Shown here piece by piece: positions 28,596 to 37,751 of a DNA stretch of 64,000 nucleotides. Origin of the DNA: Fluviibacter phosphoraccumulans_A (lineage in GTDB: Bacteria > Pseudomonadota > Gammaproteobacteria > Burkholderiales > Rhodocyclaceae); NCBI GenBank assembly GCA_036287865.1, contig CP126743.1, positions 992,001 to 1,056,000 on the forward strand. Reading direction: 5' to 3'. The notes beneath the pieces were generated by a model that saw only the letters and a list, made by a program, of their open reading frames with translations, made no database searches and had not been told where the DNA came from. Position numbers and translations under genes: made by a program. Positions within the stretch are counted from its first letter, which is position 1, and every line of letters starts with the position of its first letter.

Positions 28596-29306
28596 ATGAC
28601 TATGCGTACTGTGCATTTCAAGGTGTACCGCTACGATCCGGATAAAGACGATGCGCCCTACATGCAGGACATTTCGGTTGAACTGGAGCCTAGCGACAAG
28701 AAGTTGCTGGACGCTCTGGTCAAGCTGAAGGCCAAGGATGATCTGATCTCCTTCCGCCGTTCGTGCCGTGAAGGTGTGTGTGGCTCCGATGCCATGAACA
28801 TCAACGGCAAGAATGGTCTGGCCTGTCTGACCGATGTGGATAGCCTGAAGCAGCCAATCGTACTGCGTCCACTGCCTGGTCTGCCGGTTGTTCGCGATCT
28901 GATCGTAGATATGACCCAGTTCTTCAAGCAGTATCACTCGATCAAGCCATACCTGATCAACAACGATCCGGCGCCAGAGCGCGAGCGCCTGCAATCGCCA
29001 GAAGATCGTGAAGAGCTGAATGGCCTTTACGAGTGCATTCTGTGCGCCTGCTGCTCGACCTCCTGCCCATCGTTCTGGTGGAACCCGGATAAGTTCGTTG
29101 GCCCGGCTGGTCTGCTGGCTGCTTACCGCTTTATCGCCGATACGCGCGATCAGGCCACCAATGAGCGTCTGGATAATCTGGACGATCCATATCGCCTGTT
29201 CCGTTGCCACACCATCATGAACTGTGTTGATGTCTGTCCGAAGGGTCTGAACCCGACAAAGGCCATCAGCAAGATCAAAGACATGATGGTCCGTCGCGCC
29301 GTATAA
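28596..29306 (+). CDS. sdhB: Succinate dehydrogenase iron-sulfur subunit
   Basis: Electron-transfer subunit of complex II. [2Fe-2S] site in SCREGVCGSDAMNING and LACLTD; [4Fe-4S] and [3Fe-4S] sites in CILCACCSTSCPSFWW and CHTIMNCVDVCPKGLNP. 236 residues. AATCCGGAGGACAG before the ATG is a strong ribosome-binding site. Confidence 0.97.
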   Translation: MTMRTVHFKVYRYDPDKDDAPYMQDISVELEPSDKKLLDALVKLKAKDDLISFRRSCREGVCGSDAMNINGKNGLACLTDVDSLKQPIVLRPLPGLPVVRDLIVDMTQFFKQYHSIKPYLINNDPAPERERLQSPEDREELNGLYECILCACCSTSCPSFWWNPDKFVGPAGLLAAYRFIADTRDQATNERLDNLDDPYRLFRCHTIMNCVDVCPKGLNPTKAISKIKDMMVRRAV

Positions 29307-29338
29307 GCGCTCGGCATCGCATAGAGAAACGGCCAGGT

Positions 29339-29581
29339 ATGGAAGTTCATGAACTCAATAAGTTGCGTTGGCACTGTACGCGCCGCGCACTGCTTGAGCT
29401 GGATATCGTACTTGGCCGCTTTTTTGATAATGGCTTTAATCAGTTAACGGAAGCGCAGGTAAAAACCTTTGTGGATCTGGTGGCTATGGAAGACCATGAC
29501 CTCTGGGCGCTGATCAGTGGCAAGGTTGACGCAGAAGATCCTGCTGAAATCGAAGTTATTGCGGCTATCCGTAAGCACTGA
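29339..29581 (+). CDS. sdhE: FAD assembly factor SdhE
   Basis: A small protein promoting covalent attachment of FAD to SdhA. 80 residues with the RRALLELDIVLGRFFD motif, a degenerate form of the family RG-x-E region, and the MEDHDLWALISG segment. It lies between sdhB and gltA, its usual place in betaproteobacteria. Confidence 0.93.
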   Translation: MEVHELNKLRWHCTRRALLELDIVLGRFFDNGFNQLTEAQVKTFVDLVAMEDHDLWALISGKVDAEDPAEIEVIAAIRKH

Positions 29582-29700
29582 GTAAGGCTCGATAGTTAGT
29601 TTAACGCTGTAAGCGTTTAACGCTGTGAGTAACAGAATAATAAGTTGTATCGACTATCCCGTGTCACTGTCTGTCACCTCATATTTTGGGGACGATTCAA

Positions 29701-30996
29701 ATGAGCGAACGTAAAGCCACTCTTCAGATTACAGGTCAGGAAGCCGTAGATTTTCCGATTATGGTCAGTACGCATGGTAATGACGTTATTGACATCCGTT
29801 CACTGGGTGGCAAGACCGGTCTGTTTACCTATGATTCCGGTTTCCTGTCGACGGCGAGCTGCCAGTCGAAAGTCACCTACATTGATGGTGACAAGGGTGA
29901 ATTGCTGTACCGTGGTTTTCCAATCAAACAACTCGCCGAGCAGTGTAACTTCCTGGAAGTGGCCTATCTGCTGAAGAATGGCGAGCTGCCAAATAAACAG
30001 CAAAAGGTTAACTTCGAAGAAAACATCAAGAACCACACGATGGTTCATGATCAGATTACTCGTTTCTTCAACGGCTTCCGCCGCGATGCTCACCCAATGG
30101 CAGTTATGGTTGGTGTCATCGGTGCGCTATCGGCGTTCTATCACCACGGTGAAGATTACTCGAAGCCTGAAGTGCGCAGCATTGCCTTCAATCGCATCAT
30201 CGCCAAGATGCCAACCATTGTTGCCATGACTTACAAGTACTCGATCGGTCAGCCGTTCATGTACCCACGCAACGATCTCGATTACACTGCAAACTTCATG
30301 CAAATGATGTTCGGCACCCCATGTGAAGAGTACAAGCCAAACCCGGTTCTGGTTCGCGCGCTGGACATCATCTTCACGCTGCATGCCGATCATGAGCAAA
30401 ATGCGTCGACCTCGACCGTTCGTCTGGCCGGTTCGTCAGGTGCTAACCCGTTTGCCACCATGGCAGCCGGTATTGCTTGTCTGTGGGGTCCCGCACACGG
30501 TGGTGCGAATGAAGCCTGCCTGAATATGCTGGAAGAAATCGGCGATGTTTCTAAGGTGCCTGAGTATATTGCGCATGCCAAGGACAAGAACGACAGCTTC
30601 AAGCTCATGGGCTTCGGTCACCGCGTCTACAAGAACTTTGACCCACGCGCCAAGCTGATGCGCAAGGTTTGCTACGATGTGCTGACTGAACTGGGTCTGG
30701 AAAATGACCGTCTGTTCAAGCTGGCCATGGAGCTGGAAAAGATTGCTCTGGAAGATCCTTACTTCGTTGAGAAGAAGCTTTACCCGAACGTCGACTTCTA
30801 CTCGGGTATCGTCCAAAAAGCATTGGGCATCCCAACAGACATGTTCACCTGTATCTTCGCGCTGGCCCGCACGGTCGGCTGGATGACGCAGTGGGAAGAA
30901 ATGATTACCGATCCGGAATACAAGATTGGTCGTCCACGTCAGCTGTACATCGGTGCAGCCCGTCGTGATGTGACTTCGCTTGATAAGCGTGGTTAA
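29701..30996 (+). CDS. gltA: Citrate synthase
   Basis: Condenses oxaloacetate and acetyl-CoA. Type II hexameric form, 431 residues. Catalytic His in LWGPAHGGANEA and in GFGHRVYKNFDPRA, and Asp in PNVDFYSGIV are present. The N-terminal beta domain (residues 1-60) is typical of the NADH-sensitive type. The ATG at 29701 follows GGGGACGA. The 119-base gap before it contains a direct repeat of TTTAACGCTGT (29599-29609 and 29615-29625, approximate) of unknown meaning. Confidence 0.97.
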   Translation: MSERKATLQITGQEAVDFPIMVSTHGNDVIDIRSLGGKTGLFTYDSGFLSTASCQSKVTYIDGDKGELLYRGFPIKQLAEQCNFLEVAYLLKNGELPNKQQKVNFEENIKNHTMVHDQITRFFNGFRRDAHPMAVMVGVIGALSAFYHHGEDYSKPEVRSIAFNRIIAKMPTIVAMTYKYSIGQPFMYPRNDLDYTANFMQMMFGTPCEEYKPNPVLVRALDIIFTLHADHEQNASTSTVRLAGSSGANPFATMAAGIACLWGPAHGGANEACLNMLEEIGDVSKVPEYIAHAKDKNDSFKLMGFGHRVYKNFDPRAKLMRKVCYDVLTELGLENDRLFKLAMELEKIALEDPYFVEKKLYPNVDFYSGIVQKALGIPTDMFTCIFALARTVGWMTQWEEMITDPEYKIGRPRQLYIGAARRDVTSLDKRG

Positions 30997-31021
30997 TCAG
31001 ATCGTCTGACAGAGAATCCGG

Positions 31022-31046
31022 AAGGGGCGGCGTTGCCGCCCTTTTC
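31022..31046 (+). terminator. Intrinsic terminator after gltA
   Basis: Perfect 10-bp stem AAGGGGCGGC (31022-31031) with GCCGCCCCTT-like arm (31035-31044), three-base loop, T-rich tail. Confidence 0.85.
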
Positions 31047-31124
31047 CACACTGAGAGTCATGTGCATCTGCAGCAAATGCCTTTCAAAGAATACAGTCGT
31101 TGAGCAGTCAACACACCAGGGGAC

Positions 31125-31141
31125 GGGAACCGCAGGTTCCC
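31125..31141 (+). other. Hairpin in the odhA leader
   Basis: GGGAACC, loop GCA, GGTTCCC; no T run follows. It lies 36 bases before the odhA ATG in the leader. Possibly an mRNA-stability or regulatory stem. Confidence 0.4.
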
Positions 31142-31176
31142 AGAAACTATAAGATCAACCGAAAACGGTGACAAAA

Positions 31177-34011
31177 ATGATGAAGGAAAAATTCGGGAAC
31201 TCCTACCTGTTCGGCGGCAATGCCCCGTTCGTGGAAGAACTGTACGAAGCCTGGCTGGAAGATGCCGCCTCTGTACCAGAATCCTGGAATCAATATTTTT
31301 CGGATCTGGCACGTCAGCCAGGTGCTGTGGCTCGCGATGTTGCACACGCACCCGTAATCGCTGCATTCGAGGCGCTCGGTAAAAACGGTGGCTTCCGTCC
31401 GACCGCGTCTGGTTCGGGTGGCGATGTACAGAAGAGCATGGCGGTTGAGCAGCTGATTAATGCGTATCGATTCAGTGGCCATCAACGCGCTGACCTCGAT
31501 CCGCTCAATCGTGACACGCGTCCTCCTGTTGCCGATCTGGATCCGAAGACCTATGGTCTGTCTGATGCGGACATGTCGCGCAGCTTTGATACGGGTGACT
31601 TCAAAGTGGGTTCGGGGAATACCGCGCCGCTGAACCAGATTATTGAAGCGCTGAAGCAAACGTATTGCCACCACATCGGTGTCGAATACATGTACATGAC
31701 CTCGTACGAAGAGAAGCAGTGGCTCAAGGCGCGCCTTGAGCCGAATCGTGGTCAGGCTGCGTATTCGGCTGAAGAAAAGAAGCATTTCCTGGAGCGCCTG
31801 ACGGCTGCTGAAACCCTGGAGCGTTATCTGCATACCCGTTATGTCGGTCAGAAGCGTTTCTCGCTGGAAGGCGGTGAAGCACTCATTCTGTCGATGGATG
31901 AGCTGATCCGCGTTGCTGGCGGTATGTGTGCCAAGGAAATCGTTATCGGTATGGCCCACCGTGGCCGTCTGAACGTGCTGGTGAATACTCTGGGCAAACC
32001 ACCATCAATCTTGTTTGCCGAGTTCGAAGGTAAGAAGAAGGTTGACCTGGGTTCGGGTGACGTGAAGTACCACATGGGTTACTCGTCAGATGTCGGCACG
32101 CCTGGTGGTCCGGTTCACCTGACCCTGGCTTTTAACCCGTCACACCTGGAAATCGTTAACCCTGTGGTTGAAGGTTCGGTCTTTGCCCGTCAATTCCGCA
32201 TTGGTGAAGAAGGCAAGAAGGAAATCATTCCCGTGCTGATCCACGGCGATGCCGCTGTGATTGGTCAGGGTTGTAACCAGGAAATGCTCAACTTTGCGCA
32301 GACTCGTGGTTACGGCACCGGCGGTACGATTCACATCGTGGTGAATAACCAGATCGGTTTCACGACCTCTGATCCACGTGACTACCGCTCGGGCTTCTAC
32401 TGTACCGACATCTTCAAGATGTCCGATTCGCCAATCTTCCACGTGAATGGTGATGACGCAGAAGCCGTTGCTCTGGTAACCCGCCTGGCTGTTGAATACC
32501 GTCAGACTTTCAAGAAAGACGTCGTTATCGACATCTTCTGTTTCCGTAAGCTCAGTCACAATGAGCAGGATGAGCCGATGGTCACTCAACCGCTCATGTA
32601 CAAGAAAGTACAAGCGCATCCGGGTACCCGTAAAGTCTACGCAGACCAGCTGGTTGCGGCCGGTGTTGTAGCGGCAGATGCACCCGATGGCATCATCAAG
32701 AGCTTCCGTGAACATCTGGATCGTGGTGAGCTGCTGCACAATCCGGTCATTTCGGACTACAAGCGTAAAAACGCGCAAGATTGGCGTCCGTATGCCACCA
32801 AGCAGTACATCGAAACAGCTAACACCAAAGTGCCTGTCAAAGAGCTCAAGCGCCTCGGTCTGAAGCTGGCTGAACTGCCAGAAGGCTTTACACCGCATTC
32901 ACGTGTCAAGAAGATTATTGACGACCGTCGTTCCATGGCTGAAGGCAAGCTGCCGGTTGACTGGGGTATGGGTGAGAACCTGGCCTACGCAACCCTGCTG
33001 GCCGAAGGCTATGGTGTGCGTATCTCGGGTGAAGACGTGGGTCGTGGTACCTTCTTCCACCGTCATGCAACGTTGCATGATCAGAACCGTACGAGCTGGG
33101 ATGTCGGCAGCTATCAGCCGCTGGCCCATCTGCAAGCGGATCAGGGTTCTTTCCAGTGTTACGAATCCGTGCTGTCGGAAGAATCGGTACTGGCCTTCGA
33201 ATACGGTTATGCCACCGCAGAACCCAACCAATTGGTTGTCTGGGAAGCCCAGTTCGGCGACTTCGTAAACGGCGCACAGGTCGTTGTTGACCAATTTATC
33301 GCCTCAGGTGAAACCAAGTGGGGTCGTGGCTGCGGTCTGGTCATGTTGCTGCCACATGGCTATGAAGGTCAGGGCCCTGAGCACTCGTCAGCGCGTCCAG
33401 AACGCTTCATCCAGCTGTGTGCCGAGATGAACATGGAAGTGTGTGTGCCATCGAACGCCAGCCAGATCTACCACGTGCTGCGTCGTCAGATGGTTCGTAA
33501 ACAGCGTAAGCCACTGGTCATCTTCTCACCGAAATCGCTGCTCCGTAACAAGGATGCCAGCTGCTCGCTGGACGATCTCACCAAGGGTGAATTCCAGCGC
33601 GTGATCGGTGAAGTCGACGATCTGAACCCAGCCAAGGTAACCCGCGTTATTCTGTGCTCGGGCAAGGTGTACTACGATCTGTTGAACGCCCGCCGCGAAC
33701 AGAAGCTCGATCATATCGCCATCGTGCGTATCGAACAGCTCTATCCGTTCCCGGAAGAGTCGTTCAAGAAAGAGCTAGCGAAGTTCCCGAAGGCCACCGA
33801 AGTTGTCTGGTGCCAGGAAGAGCCACGTAACCAGGGTTTCTGGTACTGGTTTGCTTCCCGTCAGCACCTGGCCCGTTCGATGGGTCCGAAACAAAACCTG
33901 CTCCTCGTGTCGCGTCCGGCAGCTGCATCGCCAGCCGTGGGCTATCTGGCCAAGCACAATGAGCAACACAAAACTTTGATCGAGTCCGCACTGGGCAAGA
34001 TCGAGTATTAA
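31177..34011 (+). CDS. sucA: 2-oxoglutarate dehydrogenase E1 component
   Basis: Thiamine-diphosphate enzyme that decarboxylates 2-oxoglutarate and passes the succinyl group to E2. The N-terminal E2-binding segment SYLFGGNAPFVEELYEAW is present; GMAHRGRLNVLVN and HGDAAVIGQG precede the ThDP-binding GDDAEAV...; FRKLSHNEQDEP follows. 944 residues from ATG 31177; a GTG nine bases upstream is an alternative. First gene of odhA-odhB-lpdA, with its own leader after the gltA terminator. It is also called odhA in this group. Confidence 0.96.
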   Translation: MMKEKFGNSYLFGGNAPFVEELYEAWLEDAASVPESWNQYFSDLARQPGAVARDVAHAPVIAAFEALGKNGGFRPTASGSGGDVQKSMAVEQLINAYRFSGHQRADLDPLNRDTRPPVADLDPKTYGLSDADMSRSFDTGDFKVGSGNTAPLNQIIEALKQTYCHHIGVEYMYMTSYEEKQWLKARLEPNRGQAAYSAEEKKHFLERLTAAETLERYLHTRYVGQKRFSLEGGEALILSMDELIRVAGGMCAKEIVIGMAHRGRLNVLVNTLGKPPSILFAEFEGKKKVDLGSGDVKYHMGYSSDVGTPGGPVHLTLAFNPSHLEIVNPVVEGSVFARQFRIGEEGKKEIIPVLIHGDAAVIGQGCNQEMLNFAQTRGYGTGGTIHIVVNNQIGFTTSDPRDYRSGFYCTDIFKMSDSPIFHVNGDDAEAVALVTRLAVEYRQTFKKDVVIDIFCFRKLSHNEQDEPMVTQPLMYKKVQAHPGTRKVYADQLVAAGVVAADAPDGIIKSFREHLDRGELLHNPVISDYKRKNAQDWRPYATKQYIETANTKVPVKELKRLGLKLAELPEGFTPHSRVKKIIDDRRSMAEGKLPVDWGMGENLAYATLLAEGYGVRISGEDVGRGTFFHRHATLHDQNRTSWDVGSYQPLAHLQADQGSFQCYESVLSEESVLAFEYGYATAEPNQLVVWEAQFGDFVNGAQVVVDQFIASGETKWGRGCGLVMLLPHGYEGQGPEHSSARPERFIQLCAEMNMEVCVPSNASQIYHVLRRQMVRKQRKPLVIFSPKSLLRNKDASCSLDDLTKGEFQRVIGEVDDLNPAKVTRVILCSGKVYYDLLNARREQKLDHIAIVRIEQLYPFPEESFKKELAKFPKATEVVWCQEEPRNQGFWYWFASRQHLARSMGPKQNLLLVSRPAAASPAVGYLAKHNEQHKTLIESALGKIEY

Positions 34012-34038
34012 AAACCATAAGAGTCCGTGGAGAGAACA

Positions 34039-35202
34039 ATGGCAATTATCGACGTCAAAGTCCCGCAACTGTCTGAATCGGTCGCCGAGGCCACCATGGT
34101 GTCCTGGCACAAGAAAGAGGGCGAAGCCGTTTCCCGCGATGAGAATCTCATCGATATCGAAACTGATAAGGTTGTGCTGGAATTGCCCGCGCCGGATGGC
34201 GGTGTCATCGTCAAGCTGATCAAAGGCAATGGTGATACGGTTGTATCGGGCGAAGTGATTGCACAGATCGATACGGCTGCGACTGCATCGGCACCGGCTC
34301 CTGCCGATGCTGCTGCAACACCAGCCCCAGCTGCTGCACCTGCAGGCACTGCTAGCCCAGCCGCTCGCAAGATCCTGGAAGAAAAGGGTATTGCAGCTAG
34401 TGATGTCGCTGGTACAGGCCGTGGTGGTCGTGTATCGAAAAAAGATGCTGTTGCTGCCCAGCCGAAGGCTGCCGCTGCTGCTGCACCCGTTGCACTGGGC
34501 AATCGTTCGGAACAGCGTGTTCCGATGTCGCGTCTGCGCGCCCGTATTGCCGAGCGTCTGCTGCAATCGAAGAACGAAAATGCCATTCTGACCACGTTCA
34601 ATGAAGTGAACATGGCCCCGATCATGGCACTGCGTAAGCAATATGGTGAGAAGTTCGAAAAGACACACGGTGTCCGTCTGGGCTTTATGGGCTTCTTTGT
34701 TAAGGCCGCTTGCGCAGCCCTGCAGAAATTCCCGATCCTCAACGCATCGGTTGATGGTAACGACATCGTTTACCATGGCTTTATCGACATTGGTATCGCC
34801 GTTGGCTCGCCGCGTGGTCTGGTTGTGCCAATCATCCGTAACGCTGATCAGCTGAGCATTGCTGAGATCGAAAAGCAAATCGCCGAGTTCGGTGTGAAGG
34901 CCAAAGACGGCAAGATCACCATGGAAGAACTGTCGGGCGGTACGTTCTCGATCTCGAACGGCGGTATCTTCGGTTCGATGTTGTCGACCCCGATCATCAA
35001 CCCACCACAATCAGCAATCCTTGGCATTCATGCTACGAAGGATCGCGCTGTGGTTGAAAATGGCCAAGTGGTTGTTCGTCCGATCAATTACCTCGCCATG
35101 TCGTATGATCACCGCATCATTGACGGCCGCGAAGCCGTTCTGGGCCTGGTCACCATGAAGGAAGCGCTGGAAGATCCATCACGCCTCCTGCTTGGCGTCT
35201 AA
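34039..35202 (+). CDS. sucB: 2-oxoglutarate dehydrogenase E2 (dihydrolipoyl succinyltransferase)
   Basis: Core of the 2-oxoglutarate dehydrogenase complex. One lipoyl domain (residues 1-78; lipoylated Lys in ETDKVVLE), an Ala/Pro linker (about 80-110), the peripheral subunit-binding domain (ARKILEEKGIAASDVAG then GRGGRVSKKD), and the catalytic domain ending with SYDHRIIDGREAV, which holds the catalytic His and Asp. 387 residues from ATG 34039, preceded by GGAGAG. Confidence 0.97.
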   Translation: MAIIDVKVPQLSESVAEATMVSWHKKEGEAVSRDENLIDIETDKVVLELPAPDGGVIVKLIKGNGDTVVSGEVIAQIDTAATASAPAPADAAATPAPAAAPAGTASPAARKILEEKGIAASDVAGTGRGGRVSKKDAVAAQPKAAAAAAPVALGNRSEQRVPMSRLRARIAERLLQSKNENAILTTFNEVNMAPIMALRKQYGEKFEKTHGVRLGFMGFFVKAACAALQKFPILNASVDGNDIVYHGFIDIGIAVGSPRGLVVPIIRNADQLSIAEIEKQIAEFGVKAKDGKITMEELSGGTFSISNGGIFGSMLSTPIINPPQSAILGIHATKDRAVVENGQVVVRPINYLAMSYDHRIIDGREAVLGLVTMKEALEDPSRLLLGV

Positions 35203-35217
35203 GAAAGGAACATCACG

Positions 35218-36642
35218 ATGTCTCAGCAATTTGACGTGCTCGTGATTGGTGGCGGCCCCGGTGGTTACGTGGCTGCCATTCGCGCCGCACAACTTGGTTT
35301 CAAGGTTGCGTGTTGCGAATCCAATCCTTATGCTGACCCGAAAGGTCAGCCGCGCCTGGGCGGTACTTGCCTGAACGTGGGTTGTATCCCATCGAAGGCA
35401 CTGCTGCACACCTCGCATCTTTTTGAAGAAGCCGGTCACAGCTTTGCTGATCAGGGTATTACCGTTGGTGCACCGAAGATTGATGTTGCTAAGATGATTG
35501 CCCGTAAGGCCAACATCGTGACGCAACTGACACAGGGTATCGCTGGCCTGTTCAAAAAGAACAAGGTCACTTTTCTGGCTGGCCATGGTAGCTTTGTGGG
35601 TCAGGGTGCCGCTGGTTGGCAAGTACAGGTCGGTAAAGAAACGGTTGAAGCCAAGCAAGTGATTATTGCGACTGGCTCGACTGCTCGCCATCTGCCAAAC
35701 GTACCGGTTTGTAATGAAATCGTTTGCGATAACATCGGTGCGCTGGAAATGGGCGCCGTTCCTAAGAAGCTCGCCGTTATCGGTGCCGGTGTGATCGGTC
35801 TGGAAATGGGTAGCGTCTGGCGTCGTCTGGGTGCTGAAGTCACCGTGCTCGAAGCCATGCCGGATTTCCTGGCTGCGGCTGATGCAGATGTTGCTAAAGA
35901 AGCCCAGAAGATCTTCACCAAGCAAGGCCTGGCCTTTAACTTCGGCGTTAAGATCGGCGATATCAAGGTAAGCAAGAAGGGCGTTTCGATTGCTTACACC
36001 GACAAAGACGGCAAGGCTCAGAAGCTTGAAGCCGATCGTCTGGTGGTATCGATTGGTCGTATCCCCAATACGCAGGGTCTGGGTGCTGACAAAGTTGGCC
36101 TCAAGCTCAATGAGCGCGGCATGGTTGAAGTCGACGGCCACTGCAAAACCAATCTGCCAGGTGTTTGGGCGATTGGTGATGTGGTGCGTGGTCCGATGCT
36201 GGCACACAAGGCCATGGAAGAAGGCGTTGCAGTTGCCGAAATCATGGCAGGCCAGGCTGGCCACATCAACTTTGATCTGATTCCTTGGGTCATCTATACC
36301 GATCCGGAAATCGCCTGGGTGGGTAAGACCGAGCAACAGCTCAAAGCAGAAGGCGTTGCCTACAAAGTTGGCAAGATCCCGTTCATGGCCAATGGTCGTG
36401 CGCTGGGTGCCGGTAATGCACAAGGTTTCGTCAAGATGCTGGCTGATGCCAAAACTGACCGTATCCTCGGCGTACACATCATCGGCCCGAATGCTTCGGA
36501 ACTGATAGGAGAGGCTGTCGTTGCTATGGAATTTGGTGCAGCTAGCGAAGACCTAGCGCGCATTTGCCATGCCCACCCAACGCTGTCGGAAGTCGTTCAC
36601 GAAGCGGCATTGGCGTGTGATAAGCGCCCACTGCACTTCTAA
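35218..36642 (+). CDS. lpdA: Dihydrolipoyl dehydrogenase (E3)
   Basis: FAD enzyme that reoxidises the lipoyl group and makes NADH. FAD loop GGGPGGYVAAIRAAQ, redox disulfide GGTCLNVGCIPSKALL, NAD loop GAGVIGLEMGSVWRRLG, and the C-terminal catalytic His-Glu in HAHPTLSEVVHEA are all present. 474 residues. Last gene of the odh operon. Confidence 0.97.
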   Translation: MSQQFDVLVIGGGPGGYVAAIRAAQLGFKVACCESNPYADPKGQPRLGGTCLNVGCIPSKALLHTSHLFEEAGHSFADQGITVGAPKIDVAKMIARKANIVTQLTQGIAGLFKKNKVTFLAGHGSFVGQGAAGWQVQVGKETVEAKQVIIATGSTARHLPNVPVCNEIVCDNIGALEMGAVPKKLAVIGAGVIGLEMGSVWRRLGAEVTVLEAMPDFLAAADADVAKEAQKIFTKQGLAFNFGVKIGDIKVSKKGVSIAYTDKDGKAQKLEADRLVVSIGRIPNTQGLGADKVGLKLNERGMVEVDGHCKTNLPGVWAIGDVVRGPMLAHKAMEEGVAVAEIMAGQAGHINFDLIPWVIYTDPEIAWVGKTEQQLKAEGVAYKVGKIPFMANGRALGAGNAQGFVKMLADAKTDRILGVHIIGPNASELIGEAVVAMEFGAASEDLARICHAHPTLSEVVHEAALACDKRPLHF

Positions 36643-36659
36643 GAGACCAAGGCATTAAC

Positions 36660-36694
36660 AAAAATGGGAACCTTCGGGTTCCCATTTTTGTTTG
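36660..36694. terminator. Terminator between lpdA and corA (bidirectional)
   Basis: 13-bp perfect stem AAAAATGGGAACC (36660-36672) and GGTTCCCATTTTT (36677-36689) around a TTCG tetraloop. It works on both strands between convergent lpdA and corA. Confidence 0.92.
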
Positions 36695-36710
36695 GCAAGG
36701 CTGAAAATGG

Positions 36711-37676
36711 CTACTTCTTGAGCCAGCCTTTTTTGTGGAAATACCAGAAAGGGATAGCAACCGAAACAGCCATCAACGAAAGCGAGAACGGATAACCATA
36801 TTCCCAGTCGAGTTCAGGCAAGAAGCGGAAGTTCATGCCGTAAATACTGGCGATCAGGGTAGGTGGCAGCATGGCCACCGATGCCACGGAAAAGATCTTG
36901 ATGATGCGGTTCTGGTTAATGTTAATAAAACCAACCGTGGCATCCATCAGGAAGTTCAGTTTATCGAACACAAAGCCCGTGTGACCATCTAGCGAATCGA
37001 TATCACGCAAAATCTGACGGCCCTCGTCATTCTGTTGTTCGTTAAGTAGCTTGATGCGCATCAGAAAAGACACGGCACGGCGGGTATCCATCAGGTTTCG
37101 ACGGATACGACCATTCAGATCTTCCTCAACGGCAATGCCCGATAGCACAACACCTGCGGCATCATCAGACATTTCGCTGCCCAGTACCTGCTTGCTGAAT
37201 TTATCAAGTCGATCGTAGATGCCTTCGATAATATCAGCGGAATACTCAACGTCGATATCCAGCAATTGCAGGAGCACGTCTTTTTCGTCACGTACATAGT
37301 AGGGCTGACGGCGCGCCCGTAGACGCAGCAAGCGGAATTGCGCGAGCTCATCACGACGAATGCTGAACAGTAAGCCGCCTTTGAGAATGAACGCCACGCA
37401 CATCGTATCGCTGTCTTCATCGCTATGCTGGAAGAAGTCAGAACGGATATGCAGTTCGCCGTTTTCACCCTCGAAGAAACGGGCAGACGCTTCAATGTCA
37501 TCCACCTCATCTTCTTCGGGTAAGTCGATCTCGAAAATGCTTTTTGCCCAGTCGTGCTCCTCCTCAGTCGGGGATTCGAAGTCTACCCAGACAGGATGGC
37601 AGTGCTGCAGATCTTCCAGTGACTCGACAGTCACCTGCTGCAAGCGGCCGTGGTTGAGCTCAAATGCGGTAATCAT
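36711..37676 (-). CDS. corA: Magnesium/cobalt transporter CorA
   Basis: Pentameric inner-membrane Mg2+ channel. Long cytoplasmic N-terminal domain, long helix, then two C-terminal membrane helices with the pore signature YGMNF between them (residues about 284-288). 321 residues from ATG 37676; an in-frame TTG 18 bases upstream is less likely. Ends with KKGWLKK and a TAG stop. Confidence 0.95.
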   Translation of the reverse strand: MITAFELNHGRLQQVTVESLEDLQHCHPVWVDFESPTEEEHDWAKSIFEIDLPEEDEVDDIEASARFFEGENGELHIRSDFFQHSDEDSDTMCVAFILKGGLLFSIRRDELAQFRLLRLRARRQPYYVRDEKDVLLQLLDIDVEYSADIIEGIYDRLDKFSKQVLGSEMSDDAAGVVLSGIAVEEDLNGRIRRNLMDTRRAVSFLMRIKLLNEQQNDEGRQILRDIDSLDGHTGFVFDKLNFLMDATVGFININQNRIIKIFSVASVAMLPPTLIASIYGMNFRFLPELDWEYGYPFSLSLMAVSVAIPFWYFHKKGWLKK

Positions 37677-37751
37677 GGCGCGAACTATATCCAACTACGC
37701 GCCATCGGTAAAGCAAAATTCAGTGAATTTTGGCTAAATTATGCCGAAAGA

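Noticed and set aside
33775..36477. Long minus-strand open frames opposite odhA, odhB and lpdA (up to 432 residues)
   Set aside because: They lie wholly antisense to well-recognised enzymes, are low in complexity and match no family; they are codon-bias shadows.
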